From: CAWJMD01 sp963845675
GTDB taxonomy: Bacteria > Actinomycetota > Actinomycetes > Actinomycetales > CAWJMD01
Length of the DNA stretch: 64,000 nucleotides
Assembly: GCA_963845675.1 (NCBI GenBank)
Contig: CAWJSX010000003.1
Span: 397,376 to 461,375 of the forward strand
Reading direction: 5' to 3'
Shown here: positions 9,553 to 16,447 of the stretch, in pieces
Layout of the letters: every line of letters begins with the position of its first letter
How positions within the stretch are numbered: position 1 is the stretch's first letter
Notes under the pieces: generated by a model
What the model was told of the DNA's origin: nothing
Database searches by the model: none
Seen by the model: only the letters and a program-made list of their open reading frames with translations
Position numbers and translations under genes: made by a program

Positions 9553-9956
9553 CCCTTCAGGAAGCTCAGGCGCACGCGGCGCACCGGGTTGTCGACGTTG
9601 GTATCGACGAGGCACACCGACTGCCAGGTGCCGAGGGCCATCGCGCCGCCGATCACGGGGACCGTCGCGTACGGCGGGACGAGGGCCGGCAGCACGTGGT
9701 CGCGCCCGTGGCCGGCGCTTCCGTGGCGGTGCCGCCAGCGTCCGTCCGCCGGGAGGATGTCGCGGAGCGCAACGAGCAGGTCGTGGTCGCTGCCCGCGCC
9801 GGTCTCCAGCACCGCGAGGCCGGCGGTCGCGTGCGGGACCCACACGTGCAGCAGCCCGTCACCACGCTCGTCGGTGAGGAACTCCTCGATCGTGGTGGTG
9901 AGGTCGTGCACGACCTCGTCCGTCCCGGTGGTGATCTCGACCTCGGCGCTGCGCAC
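9549..9956 (-). CDS. yjbQ: YjbQ/UPF0047 family protein
   Basis: A 135-residue member of the YjbQ (UPF0047) family, reported to have weak thiamine-phosphate synthase activity in some bacteria. Family blocks are clear: GLLHVWVPHATAGLAVLE, GSDHDLLVALRDILPADG, RHRHGSAGHGRDHVLPAL and GTWQSVCLVDTN. The histidines in VPHATAG and GHGRDH are the conserved metal or phosphate ligands. The start is GTG at 9954-9956. Its TAG stop overlaps that of the convergent amidohydrolase gene within CTAG. Confidence 0.88.
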   Translation of the reverse strand: MRSAEVEITTGTDEVVHDLTTTIEEFLTDERGDGLLHVWVPHATAGLAVLETGAGSDHDLLVALRDILPADGRWRHRHGSAGHGRDHVLPALVPPYATVPVIGGAMALGTWQSVCLVDTNVDNPVRRVRLSFLKG

Positions 9957-9990
9957 GCCGTCACGCTACGGGGCCCGGCGCGGCTCGGCG

Positions 9991-10020
9991 TTCGGACGGG
10001 CCCGCGAGGTCTGGCACAAT
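9991..10020 (+). promoter_or_regulatory. Candidate promoter for rpsP operon
   Basis: A CACAAT -10 element (10015-10020) preceded by TGG, with TTCGGA (9991-9996) as a -35 at an 18-base spacing. It lies about 130 bases ahead of the rpsP start, in the only non-coding gap between yjbQ and rpsP, and reads toward rpsP. The match is moderate and not experimentally supported here. Confidence 0.4.
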
Positions 10021-10150
10021 GAGCGGCTGAACCCGTCCGGGGAGGCCCCTCTCTCCACCCTGGGACGTGTCCATCCGAGCACCTCGGCCCGTGACCCACC
10101 GCGCCGCCGGACGTGTTCACCCGAAACCAGAAACAGGAGACACCACACTC

Positions 10151-10789
10151 GTGGCCGTCAAGATCAGACTGAAGCGCCTGGGCAAGATCCGGGCCCCGTA
10201 CTACCGCATCGTCGTCGCCGACTCGCGCACCAAGCGTGACGGTCGCGCGATCGAGGAGATCGGCAAGTACCACCCCACCGAGGAGCCCTCGGTGATCGAG
10301 GTCGACTCGGAGCGTGCGCTGTACTGGCTCGGGGTCGGCGCGCAGCCGTCCGAGCAGGTCATGGTGCTGCTCAAGATCACCGGCGACTGGCAGAAGTTCA
10401 AGGGCCTGCCGGGCACCGAGGGCACGCTGCGCGTCAAGGAGGTGGGCGTGTCCAAGAAGGAGACCTTCGAGGCCGCTTCCAAGGAGTCCCTCGACGAGCC
10501 GACCAAGGACGCCACGACGCCGAAGAAGAAGGCGGCCAAGAAGTCCGAGGCCAAGGCCGACGACGCGAAGGCCGGCGACACGAAGGCCGACGACGCGAAG
10601 AAGTCGGACGCGAAGGCCGACGACGCGAAGAAGCCGGACGCGAAGGCCGACGACGCGAAGGCCGACGCCAAGGCCGACGACGCGAAGGCCGACGCCAAGG
10701 CCGACGACGCGAAGGCCGACGCCAAGGCCGACGACGCGCCGGTGGACGAGGCCAAGGCCGAGAAGGCCGACGCCGCGAACGAGGGCTGA
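10151..10789 (+). CDS. rpsP: 30S ribosomal protein bS16 with long Lys/Ala/Asp-rich tail
   Basis: Residues 1 to about 115 are a standard bS16: MAVKIRLKRLGKIRAPYYRI, DSRTKRDGRAIEEIGKYHP and ALYWLGVGAQPSEQV. The rest, nearly 100 residues, is a low-complexity tail of KADDAK-type repeats with alternating lysine and aspartate. Actinobacterial bS16 proteins commonly have such extensions; this one is long. The GTG at 10151 is chosen because the conserved N-terminus begins there. It heads the conserved run rpsP-khpA-rimM-trmD and ends two bases before khpA. Confidence 0.95.
   Translation: MAVKIRLKRLGKIRAPYYRIVVADSRTKRDGRAIEEIGKYHPTEEPSVIEVDSERALYWLGVGAQPSEQVMVLLKITGDWQKFKGLPGTEGTLRVKEVGVSKKETFEAASKESLDEPTKDATTPKKKAAKKSEAKADDAKAGDTKADDAKKSDAKADDAKKPDAKADDAKADAKADDAKADAKADDAKADAKADDAPVDEAKAEKADAANEG
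10550..10742 (+). repeat. In-gene repeats encoding the bS16 tail
   Basis: Tandem, slightly degenerate 15- and 24-base units built on GCCGACGACGCGAAG, encoding (K/D)ADDAKAD-type segments. At least eight copies of ADDA or ADD-containing units are present. All units keep the reading frame, so copy number could change without a frameshift. Confidence 0.8.
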
Positions 10790-10791
10790 CC

Positions 10792-11034
10792 GTGCTCGCT
10801 GACGCCCTGGAGCACCTGGTCCGCGGCATCGTCGACCATCCGGACGACGTGCGGATCAAGGAGAAGACGCTGCGCCGGGGCACCCTGCTCGAGGTCCGGG
10901 TCCACCCCGACGACCTCGGTCGGGTGATCGGCCGCGCCGGGCGCACCGCCAAGGCACTGCGCACCGTCGTCGGCGCGCTGGCCAGCGGAGGACCGGTGCG
11001 GGTCGACGTCGTGGACGTCGACCGCGGGCGCTGA
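10792..11034 (+). CDS. khpA: KH-domain RNA-binding protein KhpA
   Basis: An 80-residue single KH-domain protein. The core VRVHPDDLGRVIGRAGRTAKALRTVV contains the GxxG loop as GRAG, which contacts single-stranded RNA. KhpA works with KhpB (EloR/Jag) in Gram-positive bacteria and is linked to cell length and sRNA binding. The GTG start lies two bases after the rpsP stop, the usual position between rpsP and rimM in actinobacteria, so translation coupling is likely. A strong hairpin follows about 40 bases after its stop. Confidence 0.92.
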   Translation: MLADALEHLVRGIVDHPDDVRIKEKTLRRGTLLEVRVHPDDLGRVIGRAGRTAKALRTVVGALASGGPVRVDVVDVDRGR

Positions 11035-11073
11035 GCCCGCACCGACGCTGGACGAGCAGCCGAACTGCTGCAC

Positions 11074-11110
11074 GACGGCCCCGGACACCGCACAGGTGGC
11101 CGGGGCCGTC
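11074..11110 (+). terminator. Strong hairpin between khpA and rimM (attenuator or partial terminator)
   Basis: An 11-bp perfect stem (11074-11084 with 11100-11110) can extend inward through CACC/GGTG after one A-G mismatch, leaving a 5-base loop. There is no T-run behind it, so it may reduce rather than stop transcription into rimM-trmD. It falls inside what is otherwise a conserved operon. Confidence 0.6.
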
Positions 11111-11150
11111 GGCGTCCTGCACATGACGTCCCGCCAGAGGAGGCGATGAG

Positions 11151-11663
11151 ATGGAGCTGGTGGTCGCGCGGGTCGGACGCCCGCACGGAATCCACGGCGA
11201 GGTGAGCGTCGAGGTCCGCACCGACGACCCCGAGCGCCGGTTCGTCGTCGGCGCAGTGTTCTCGACCGACCCGGTGCCCGCGGGGCCGTTGACGCTCGCG
11301 ACGGTGCGCGACCACAACGGGCGGCTGCTGATGACGTTCGGCGAGGTGCCCGACCGCACCGCCGCCGAGGGGCTGCGGGGGACGCTGCTGCTGCTGGACG
11401 TCGACGAGGACGAGGCCGACGAGCCGGACGCCTGGTACGACCACCAGCTGGTCGGCCTCGCCGCCCGCACCGTGGAGGGCGCCGACGCCGGTGTCGTCAC
11501 CGGGGTCGAGCACGGCGCCGCGCAGGACCTGCTGGTGCTGCGCCTGCCCACGGGCCGCACCGTGCGGGTCCCCTTCGTCACCGCGCTGGTCCCCGAGGTG
11601 GACGTCGAGGGCGGCCGCGTGCTGCTCGACCCGCCGGGTGGCCTGCTGGACGAGGACGGCTGA
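11151..11663 (+). CDS. rimM: 16S rRNA processing protein RimM
   Basis: A 170-residue ribosome maturation factor that assists assembly of the 30S head and binds uS19. The N-terminal RimM domain starts MELVVARVGRPHGIHGEVSV, and a PRC-barrel domain covers residues 90-170 (ARTVEGADAGVVTGVEHG, VPFVTALVPEVDVEGG). The start ATG follows AGGAGG at the expected spacing. trmD begins three bases after its stop, as in most bacteria. Confidence 0.94.
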   Translation: MELVVARVGRPHGIHGEVSVEVRTDDPERRFVVGAVFSTDPVPAGPLTLATVRDHNGRLLMTFGEVPDRTAAEGLRGTLLLLDVDEDEADEPDAWYDHQLVGLAARTVEGADAGVVTGVEHGAAQDLLVLRLPTGRTVRVPFVTALVPEVDVEGGRVLLDPPGGLLDEDG

Positions 11664-11666
11664 GCC

Positions 11667-12443
11667 GTGCGCGTCGACGTCGTCACGATCTTTCCCGAGT
11701 ACCTGGCTCCGCTGGGGCTCTCGCTGCTGGGGCGCGCGGCGGAGAAGGGGCTGCTCGACCTCGCCGTGCACGACCTGCGCGACTTCACCCACGACCGGCA
11801 CCGCACCGTCGACGACACCCCCTATGGCGGTGGCGCCGGGATGGTCATGCGTCCGGAGCCCTGGGGTGAGGCTCTCGAGCACGTGGTGGCCGCGGGCCGG
11901 CAGACCCTCCCGCCGACACCGGACGACTCGCCCGAGCCGCACCTGCTGCTGCCCAGCCCGTCGGGTCGCGTCTTCGACCAGGAGATGGCGCACGAGCTGG
12001 CCGCCGAGCCGTGGCTGGTCTTCGGCTGCGGGCGGTACGAGGGCGTCGACGAGCGTGTCACCGAGCACGCCTCCCGCTCGATGCGGGTGACCCCGGTGAG
12101 CATCGGCGACTACGTGCTGAACGGCGGTGAGGCCGCGGTGCTGGTGATCGTCGAGGCGGTGGCGCGCCTGCTGCCCGGCGTGATCGGCAACCCCCGGTCC
12201 CTCGACGAGGAGTCCCACGTCGACGGTCTGCTGGAGTACCCGGTCTACACGAAGCCGGAGACATGGCACGGGCTCGACGTCCCCGACGTGCTGCTGTCGG
12301 GCCATCACGGACGGATCGCGCGGTGGCGCCGCGACGAGCAGCTCCGCCGCACCGCGGTCCGCCGTCCCGACCTGCTCGCGCGCCTGGACCGTGCGGCGCT
12401 GGACGCCCGCGACGTCGAGGTCCTCGACGACCCACCGGGCTGA
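11667..12443 (+). CDS. trmD: tRNA (guanine-N1-)-methyltransferase TrmD
   Basis: A 258-residue SPOUT-fold methyltransferase that puts N1-methylguanosine at position 37 of tRNAs and prevents +1 frameshifting. Motifs: MRVDVVTIFPEYLAPLGLSL at the N-terminus, GGGAGMVMRPEP, the SAM-knot region FGCGRYEGVDERV, and SIGDYVLNGGEAA. The catalytic aspartate and knot glycines are present. The start is GTG at 11667, three bases after rimM. A very strong inverted repeat begins 20 bases after its stop. Confidence 0.95.
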   Translation: MRVDVVTIFPEYLAPLGLSLLGRAAEKGLLDLAVHDLRDFTHDRHRTVDDTPYGGGAGMVMRPEPWGEALEHVVAAGRQTLPPTPDDSPEPHLLLPSPSGRVFDQEMAHELAAEPWLVFGCGRYEGVDERVTEHASRSMRVTPVSIGDYVLNGGEAAVLVIVEAVARLLPGVIGNPRSLDEESHVDGLLEYPVYTKPETWHGLDVPDVLLSGHHGRIARWRRDEQLRRTAVRRPDLLARLDRAALDARDVEVLDDPPG

Positions 12444-12462
12444 GTCCCCACCCCCACCCCCA

Positions 12463-12521
12463 CCGACTGGTCGCATCTGGCGCGACACGCCCGGTGTGTC
12501 GCGCCAGATGCGACCAGTCGG
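12463..12521. repeat. Perfect 26-bp inverted repeat (7-base loop) between trmD and rplS
   Basis: Positions 12463-12488 are the exact reverse complement of 12496-12521, with GCCCGGT as the loop. Each arm also contains a smaller inverted repeat (GTCGC/GCGAC). It starts 20 bases after trmD and ends more than 200 bases before rplS. No T-tract follows on either strand; it is flanked by C-rich and G-rich runs. It could be a terminator of an unusual kind, a REP-like palindrome, or a protein-binding cruciform. Confidence 0.9.
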
Positions 12522-12558
12522 GGGAGGGGTCGCCGAGGATCAGGCGGGCGACGGACGA

Positions 12559-12589
12559 TTTCTCGGCGCCCCTGGCCCTGTGGCAGACT
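12559..12589 (+). promoter_or_regulatory. Possible rplS promoter
   Basis: CAGACT (12584-12589) within TGGCAGACTG could be a -10 element, with TTTCTC (12559-12564) about 19 bases upstream. It would give a leader of roughly 145 bases before rplS. The 12522-12743 stretch holds no gene. The match is weak. Confidence 0.3.
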
Positions 12590-12743
12590 GAGGCGTCGTC
12601 CCACGGCCGTCGCCGCCCCTGCCACAGGGGGAGCGCAGCGTCCGAAGCCGTACGGGTCGACACCCTGACCAGACCGGCAGGCAGCACTGCTGCCGCCACC
12701 AGCGCGCACGTGACCTGTGGCACCTGCGGGAGAGCGACGAACC

Positions 12744-13103
12744 ATGCACACCCTCGACCAGCTCGACTCCGGATCCCTGCGGGACGACGTCCCCGCCTTC
12801 CGTGCCGGCGACACCGTCAAGGTCCACGTCAAGGTCGTGGAGGGCACCCGCTCCCGCGTCCAGGTCTTCCAGGGCGTCGTGATCCGCCGCCAGGGTGGCG
12901 GTGTCCGCGAGACGTTCTCCGTTCGCAAGGTCAGCTTCGGCGTCGGCGTCGAGCGCACCTTCCCGGTGCACTCCCCGGTGCTGGACAAGATCGAGGTCGT
13001 CACCCGCGGTGACGTGCGGCGCGCCAAGCTCTACTACCTGCGCAACCTCCGCGGCAAGGCTGCCAAGATCAAGGAGAAGCGCGACGCCCGCGTCGCCCGC
13101 TGA
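12744..13103 (+). CDS. rplS: 50S ribosomal protein bL19
   Basis: A 119-residue bL19, a protein at the 30S-50S interface. Family blocks: MHTLDQLDSGSLRDDVPAFR, GDTVKVHVKVVEGTRSRVQV, FQGVVIRRQGGGVRETFSVR and RRAKLYYLRNLRGKAAKIKE. ATG 12744 is the conserved start; ATG-like codons upstream add unconserved sequence. The gene is separated from trmD by 300 bases with a large hairpin, so it probably has its own promoter. The lepB pair follows 44 bases later. Confidence 0.96.
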   Translation: MHTLDQLDSGSLRDDVPAFRAGDTVKVHVKVVEGTRSRVQVFQGVVIRRQGGGVRETFSVRKVSFGVGVERTFPVHSPVLDKIEVVTRGDVRRAKLYYLRNLRGKAAKIKEKRDARVAR

Positions 13104-13147
13104 CCTTCCTCCCGGCCGCGCGCCCGGGACGACCGAGAGGGGCCGAG

Positions 13148-13891
13148 GTGGCTTCTGCCCAGACCACCGCGGCCCCTTCGTCGTCCCCGGACCCGGCTCG
13201 TCCGGGCGCTGCCGACCGGTCGCTGAGCGGGCTGCTGGGGGCCCGTCGCCGGGCCGTCGCCGAGGTCCTGGTCCTGGTGCTGGTCGCCACCGTCATCGTG
13301 TCGGTGGTGCGCCACCACGTCGCGCAGGTGTACTCGATCCCGTCGGGCTCGATGCAGCCGCTGCTGGATCCGGGTGACCGTGTGCTGGTGACCCGGCTCG
13401 ACGGGGAGGTCCGGCGGGGTGACGTCGTGGTCTTCGACGGCTCCGGCCTGTTCGCCTTCGGGGCCCCCGCGAGCCCGGGGCGCGTCGCCGTCGACACCGT
13501 CGGCGGCTGGCTGGGTGTGCCGTCCGGCCAGCACGACTTCGTCAAGCGCGTGGTGGGCGTCGCGGGTGACCGCGTGGTCTGCTGCGACGCCCAGGGTCGA
13601 CTGGCCGTCGACGGGGAACCGCTGGACGAGCCGTACGTCATGCCCGGCGACGAGCCGAGCGAGATGACGTTCGACGTGGAGGTCCCCGAGGGTCGCCTGT
13701 GGGTGATGGGCGACCACCGCTCCGACTCGGCCGACTCCCGTTCCCACCTGGGCGATCCGGGTGGTGGGATGGTCCCGTTGGAGCGCGTGGTGGGGCGGGT
13801 CGTCGCCGTGGCCTGGCCCCCGGGCCAGGCAGCGACGATCGGACGGGCCGAGCCGGCTCCGGCCGCCGGAAGTGGCGAAGGGACTCCGTGA
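13148..13891 (+). CDS. lepB: Type I signal peptidase (first of two)
   Basis: A 247-residue serine-lysine protease that removes signal peptides at the outer face of the membrane. One N-terminal transmembrane helix (VLVLVLVATVIVSVV) follows a cytoplasmic tail. The catalytic serine lies in YSIPSGSMQPLLDPGDRV and the lysine in HDFVKRVVGVAGDRVVCCDA; the C-terminal box is GRLWVMGDHRSDSADSR. The stop overlaps the GTG of a second lepB by four bases. Two tandem copies are frequent in high-GC actinobacteria, which export many proteins. Confidence 0.93.
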   Translation: MASAQTTAAPSSSPDPARPGAADRSLSGLLGARRRAVAEVLVLVLVATVIVSVVRHHVAQVYSIPSGSMQPLLDPGDRVLVTRLDGEVRRGDVVVFDGSGLFAFGAPASPGRVAVDTVGGWLGVPSGQHDFVKRVVGVAGDRVVCCDAQGRLAVDGEPLDEPYVMPGDEPSEMTFDVEVPEGRLWVMGDHRSDSADSRSHLGDPGGGMVPLERVVGRVVAVAWPPGQAATIGRAEPAPAAGSGEGTP

Positions 13892-14733
13892 GCGAGGACG
13901 AGGAGCAGCGGCGGATGATGGGTGAGGCCAGAGGCGGGCTCGAGGCCGACCGTGCCGCTGCTGCGGACCGGGGGTCACGGCACCCGGCGGAGCGCGAGGT
14001 CGCGCACACGCCGCGCGAGACGGGGCCGCACCGTGGCGGGTTCGTCTCGGCGGTCCGCGAGACCGCGATCGTCGTCGGCACCGCCCTCGTGCTGTCCCTG
14101 CTGATCAAGACGTTCCTGGCCCAGGCGTTCTACATCCCGTCCGAGTCGATGGAGCTCACGCTCATCAAGGACGACCGGGTGCTGGTGAACCTCCTGGAGC
14201 CGGGACCGCTGGAGCTCGAGCGCGGTGACGTGGTGGTCTTCAAGGACCCCGGTGGCTGGCTCGACCCGGCCGTCGCGCCCCAGCGGACACCGTTGGGCCA
14301 GGGGGTCGTCGACGTGCTGACGTTCGTGGGCGTCCTGCCGCAGGACGCGGGCGAGCACCTGATCAAGCGCGTCATCGGCATGCCCGGCGACCGCGTGGTG
14401 TGCTGCGACGACGAGGGACGGGTCACGGTCAACGGCGAGCCGCTCGACGAGGCCTACCTGCCGGGGGGCACCGACCCCAGCACCATCAACTTCGACGTCA
14501 CCGTGCCGGAGGGTCGCGTGTGGGTGATGGGTGACAACCGGGGCTTCTCGCAGGACTCGCGCTACCACCAGGACCTCGAGGGCGGTGGGACCGTGTCGGA
14601 GGACCTCGTCGTCGGACGCGCGGTGCTGCTGTTCTGGCCGCTTGACCGCTTCGGGTCGCTGTCGAACTTCCCGGCCGTGTTCTCCGGCGTGCCCGATCCG
14701 GGCGCGGCCCAGGGACTGCCAGCGTCCCCATGA
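13888..14733 (+). CDS. lepB: Type I signal peptidase (second of two)
   Basis: A 281-residue paralogue of the preceding gene. It has a longer charged N-terminal tail, a transmembrane helix (IVVGTALVLSLLIKTFLA), the catalytic serine in FYIPSESMELTLIKDDRV and the lysine in LIKRVIGMPGDRVVCCDD. The box GRVWVMGDNRGFSQDSR is closer to canonical LepB than that of the first copy. The GTG start overlaps the previous stop (GTGA) and its own stop overlaps rnhB (ATGA). Different substrate preference from its neighbour is possible but not readable here. Confidence 0.93.
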   Translation: MSEDEEQRRMMGEARGGLEADRAAAADRGSRHPAEREVAHTPRETGPHRGGFVSAVRETAIVVGTALVLSLLIKTFLAQAFYIPSESMELTLIKDDRVLVNLLEPGPLELERGDVVVFKDPGGWLDPAVAPQRTPLGQGVVDVLTFVGVLPQDAGEHLIKRVIGMPGDRVVCCDDEGRVTVNGEPLDEAYLPGGTDPSTINFDVTVPEGRVWVMGDNRGFSQDSRYHQDLEGGGTVSEDLVVGRAVLLFWPLDRFGSLSNFPAVFSGVPDPGAAQGLPASP

Positions 14734-15629
14734 GCACGACCACCCGCACCCCTGCCACGACCTCGCCGGCACCGAGCCTGCGGCACGAGCGTGCGTTGCT
14801 GCGCGAGGGGCACCGGTGGGTCGCGGGCATGGACGAGGTCGGTCGTGGCGCCCTCGCCGGTCCCGTCAGCGTGGGCGTCGTACTCGTCGACCTGGCCACC
14901 CGCTCCGCGCCGACCGGGCTCCGGGACTCCAAGCTGCTCACCCCCGCGGCACGCACCGCCCTCGTGCCGCGGCTGCGCCGCTGGGCCCCGCAGTGGGCGG
15001 TCGGCCACGCGGAGCCCGAGGAGATCGACCGGCTGGGCATCATCGGCGGACTCCGGCTCGCCGGACGCCGGGCCCTCGCCCAGGTCACGGCGCCGTCGCT
15101 GGTGCTCCTCGACGGCTCCCACGACTGGCTCAGCGCGCCGCAGCCCACGCTGTTCGACGTGTGGGCTGCGGACCTGCGTGCGACGGACCTGGCCGGTGAA
15201 CAGGACGCGTCCGCGTCCGACGAGCTGGTCTCGGTCCCGCTCGGCCCCCGCGGGGTCGGCTTCGGGGAGCCCGGCGAGGCGGGGGACCCCGGGCTGCCGG
15301 ACCCCACCGTCGTCCGGACGATGGTCAAGGCCGACCGCCGGTGCGCGTCGGTCGCCGCGGCGTCCGTCCTCGCCAAGACCACGCGCGACGCGCTGATGGT
15401 GCGTCGGGCCGTCGACCACCCGGGCTACGGGTGGGAGATCAACAAGGGGTACAGCGCGCCCTCCCACGTCCAGGCCATCGCGTCCGCGGGAGCGTGCCCG
15501 CAGCACCGGCTCAGCTGGAGGCTGCCCGGCATGATGGACTCCGAGGACGACCTGCAGCAGGTCGACCCGGACGACACCGACCTCTACCCCGAGCCCTACC
15601 CGGAGCTGATGACCGACGATGAGCGCTGA
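14730..15629 (+). CDS. rnhB: Ribonuclease HII
   Basis: A 299-residue RNase HII that nicks DNA at embedded ribonucleotides and degrades RNA-DNA hybrids. The N-terminal motif WVAGMDEVGRGALAGPVSVG carries the D-E metal pair, with further conserved residues in VLLDGSHDWL and MVKADRRCASVAAASVLAKT. An insertion of roughly 40 acidic and glycine-rich residues (near 15205-15300) and an acidic C-terminal tail make it longer than the usual ~210-250 residues. The start overlaps the lepB stop and the end overlaps the DUF2469 gene by 11 bases. Confidence 0.93.
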   Translation: MSTTTRTPATTSPAPSLRHERALLREGHRWVAGMDEVGRGALAGPVSVGVVLVDLATRSAPTGLRDSKLLTPAARTALVPRLRRWAPQWAVGHAEPEEIDRLGIIGGLRLAGRRALAQVTAPSLVLLDGSHDWLSAPQPTLFDVWAADLRATDLAGEQDASASDELVSVPLGPRGVGFGEPGEAGDPGLPDPTVVRTMVKADRRCASVAAASVLAKTTRDALMVRRAVDHPGYGWEINKGYSAPSHVQAIASAGACPQHRLSWRLPGMMDSEDDLQQVDPDDTDLYPEPYPELMTDDER

Positions 15630-15942
15630 GGACCTGGACAACTACGAGACCGAGATGGAGCTCGCGCTCTACCGCGAGTACCGCGACGTCGTCGGGCTGT
15701 TCGCCTACGTGGTCGAGACCGAGCGGCGCTTCTACCTCGCCAACTCCGTCGACGTCGTGCCGCGCAGCGCGGACGGCGAGGTGTACTTCGAGCTCACCCT
15801 GAACGACGCCTGGGTGTGGGACGTGTACCGCTCCGCGCGGTTCGTGAAGACGGTGCGCGTGGTGACGTTCAAGGACGTCAACGTCGAGGAGCTCGCGAAG
15901 TCGGAGCTGCAGCTGCCGAAGTCGGAGGGCTTCTCCGGCTGA
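15619..15942 (+). CDS. DUF2469 family protein
   Basis: A 107-residue acidic protein of the DUF2469 family, almost confined to actinobacteria and regularly placed right after rnhB. Typical sequence: MSAEDLDNYETEMELALYRE, RDVVGLFAYVVETERRFYLA and DVYRSARFVKTVRVVTFKDV. Its function is unknown. The ATG lies inside the end of rnhB, so its translation is probably coupled to rnhB. Confidence 0.9.
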   Translation: MSAEDLDNYETEMELALYREYRDVVGLFAYVVETERRFYLANSVDVVPRSADGEVYFELTLNDAWVWDVYRSARFVKTVRVVTFKDVNVEELAKSELQLPKSEGFSG

Positions 15943-15976
15943 CCCCGGCCGACCCGGCCGACCGAGTCCCCGGCCT

Positions 15977-16018
15977 CTCCGTCCACAGGCAGCCGGAAGG
16001 CCCTCGCTGTCCACAGGC
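15977..16018. other. Paired GTCCACAGGC motifs in the gap before yraN
   Basis: Two identical GTCCACAGGC motifs (15981-15990 and 16009-16018) lie 28 bases apart in the 130-base gap between the DUF2469 gene and yraN. The second, as CTGTCCACA, is one base from the actinobacterial DnaA box TTGTCCACA. The first belongs to a 13-mer (15977-15989) whose exact reverse complement recurs at 22862-22874. Regulatory meaning is not established. Confidence 0.4.
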
Positions 16019-16072
16019 GCGAGATCGGACGGCCCTCTCGCGGCGCTCGTCACCCATCCTCGCTGCGAGGGG

Positions 16073-16447
16073 GTGGTGCTGGTGCCGACGGTGCCGACGA
16101 AGGACGCGGTGGGCCGCTTCGGCGAGGACCTGGCCGCTGTGCACCTGGAGCGCATCGGGCTCGAGGTGCTGGCCCGCAACTGGCGGTGCCCGCGGGGTGA
16201 GCTGGACATCGTCGCCCGCGAGGACCGCTGTCTCGTCGTCGTCGAGGTCAAGACCCGACGGTCGCTGGACTTCGGTCACCCGGCCGAGGCCGTCGGCTGG
16301 TCGAAGCAGGCGCGCCTGAGGCGGCTCGCCGCCGAGTGGCTGCAGGGGAGCGCGGGCCGGTTCGACGAGGTGCGCATCGACGTGGTCGCCGTGTTCTGGC
16401 CGCGCCAGGGCCCCCCTCGGCTCGAGCACCTGCGCGGGGTGTGCTGA
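16073..16447 (+). CDS. yraN: YraN/UPF0102 family endonuclease-like protein
   Basis: A 124-residue UPF0102 protein with a restriction-endonuclease-like fold. Key residues: the glutamate in GRFGEDLAAVHLERIG, then RNWRCPRGELDIVARED and VVVEVKTRRSLDFG, the D-(E/V)xK nuclease core. It is usually found next to comM and dprA and is suspected to act in DNA processing or recombination. GTG 16073 gives the usual N-terminus; a GTG nine bases later is possible. The stop overlaps the comM start by one base (TGATG). Confidence 0.88.
   Translation: MVLVPTVPTKDAVGRFGEDLAAVHLERIGLEVLARNWRCPRGELDIVAREDRCLVVVEVKTRRSLDFGHPAEAVGWSKQARLRRLAAEWLQGSAGRFDEVRIDVVAVFWPRQGPPRLEHLRGVC

Noticed and set aside
13148..14733. 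Tandem lepB genes as a recent duplication
   Set aside because: The two proteins differ across most of their length, sharing only catalytic motifs, so the duplication is old.
15977..16018. Replication origin from DnaA-box-like motifs
   Set aside because: Only two imperfect boxes, no AT-rich stretch, and no dnaA, dnaN or gyr genes nearby.
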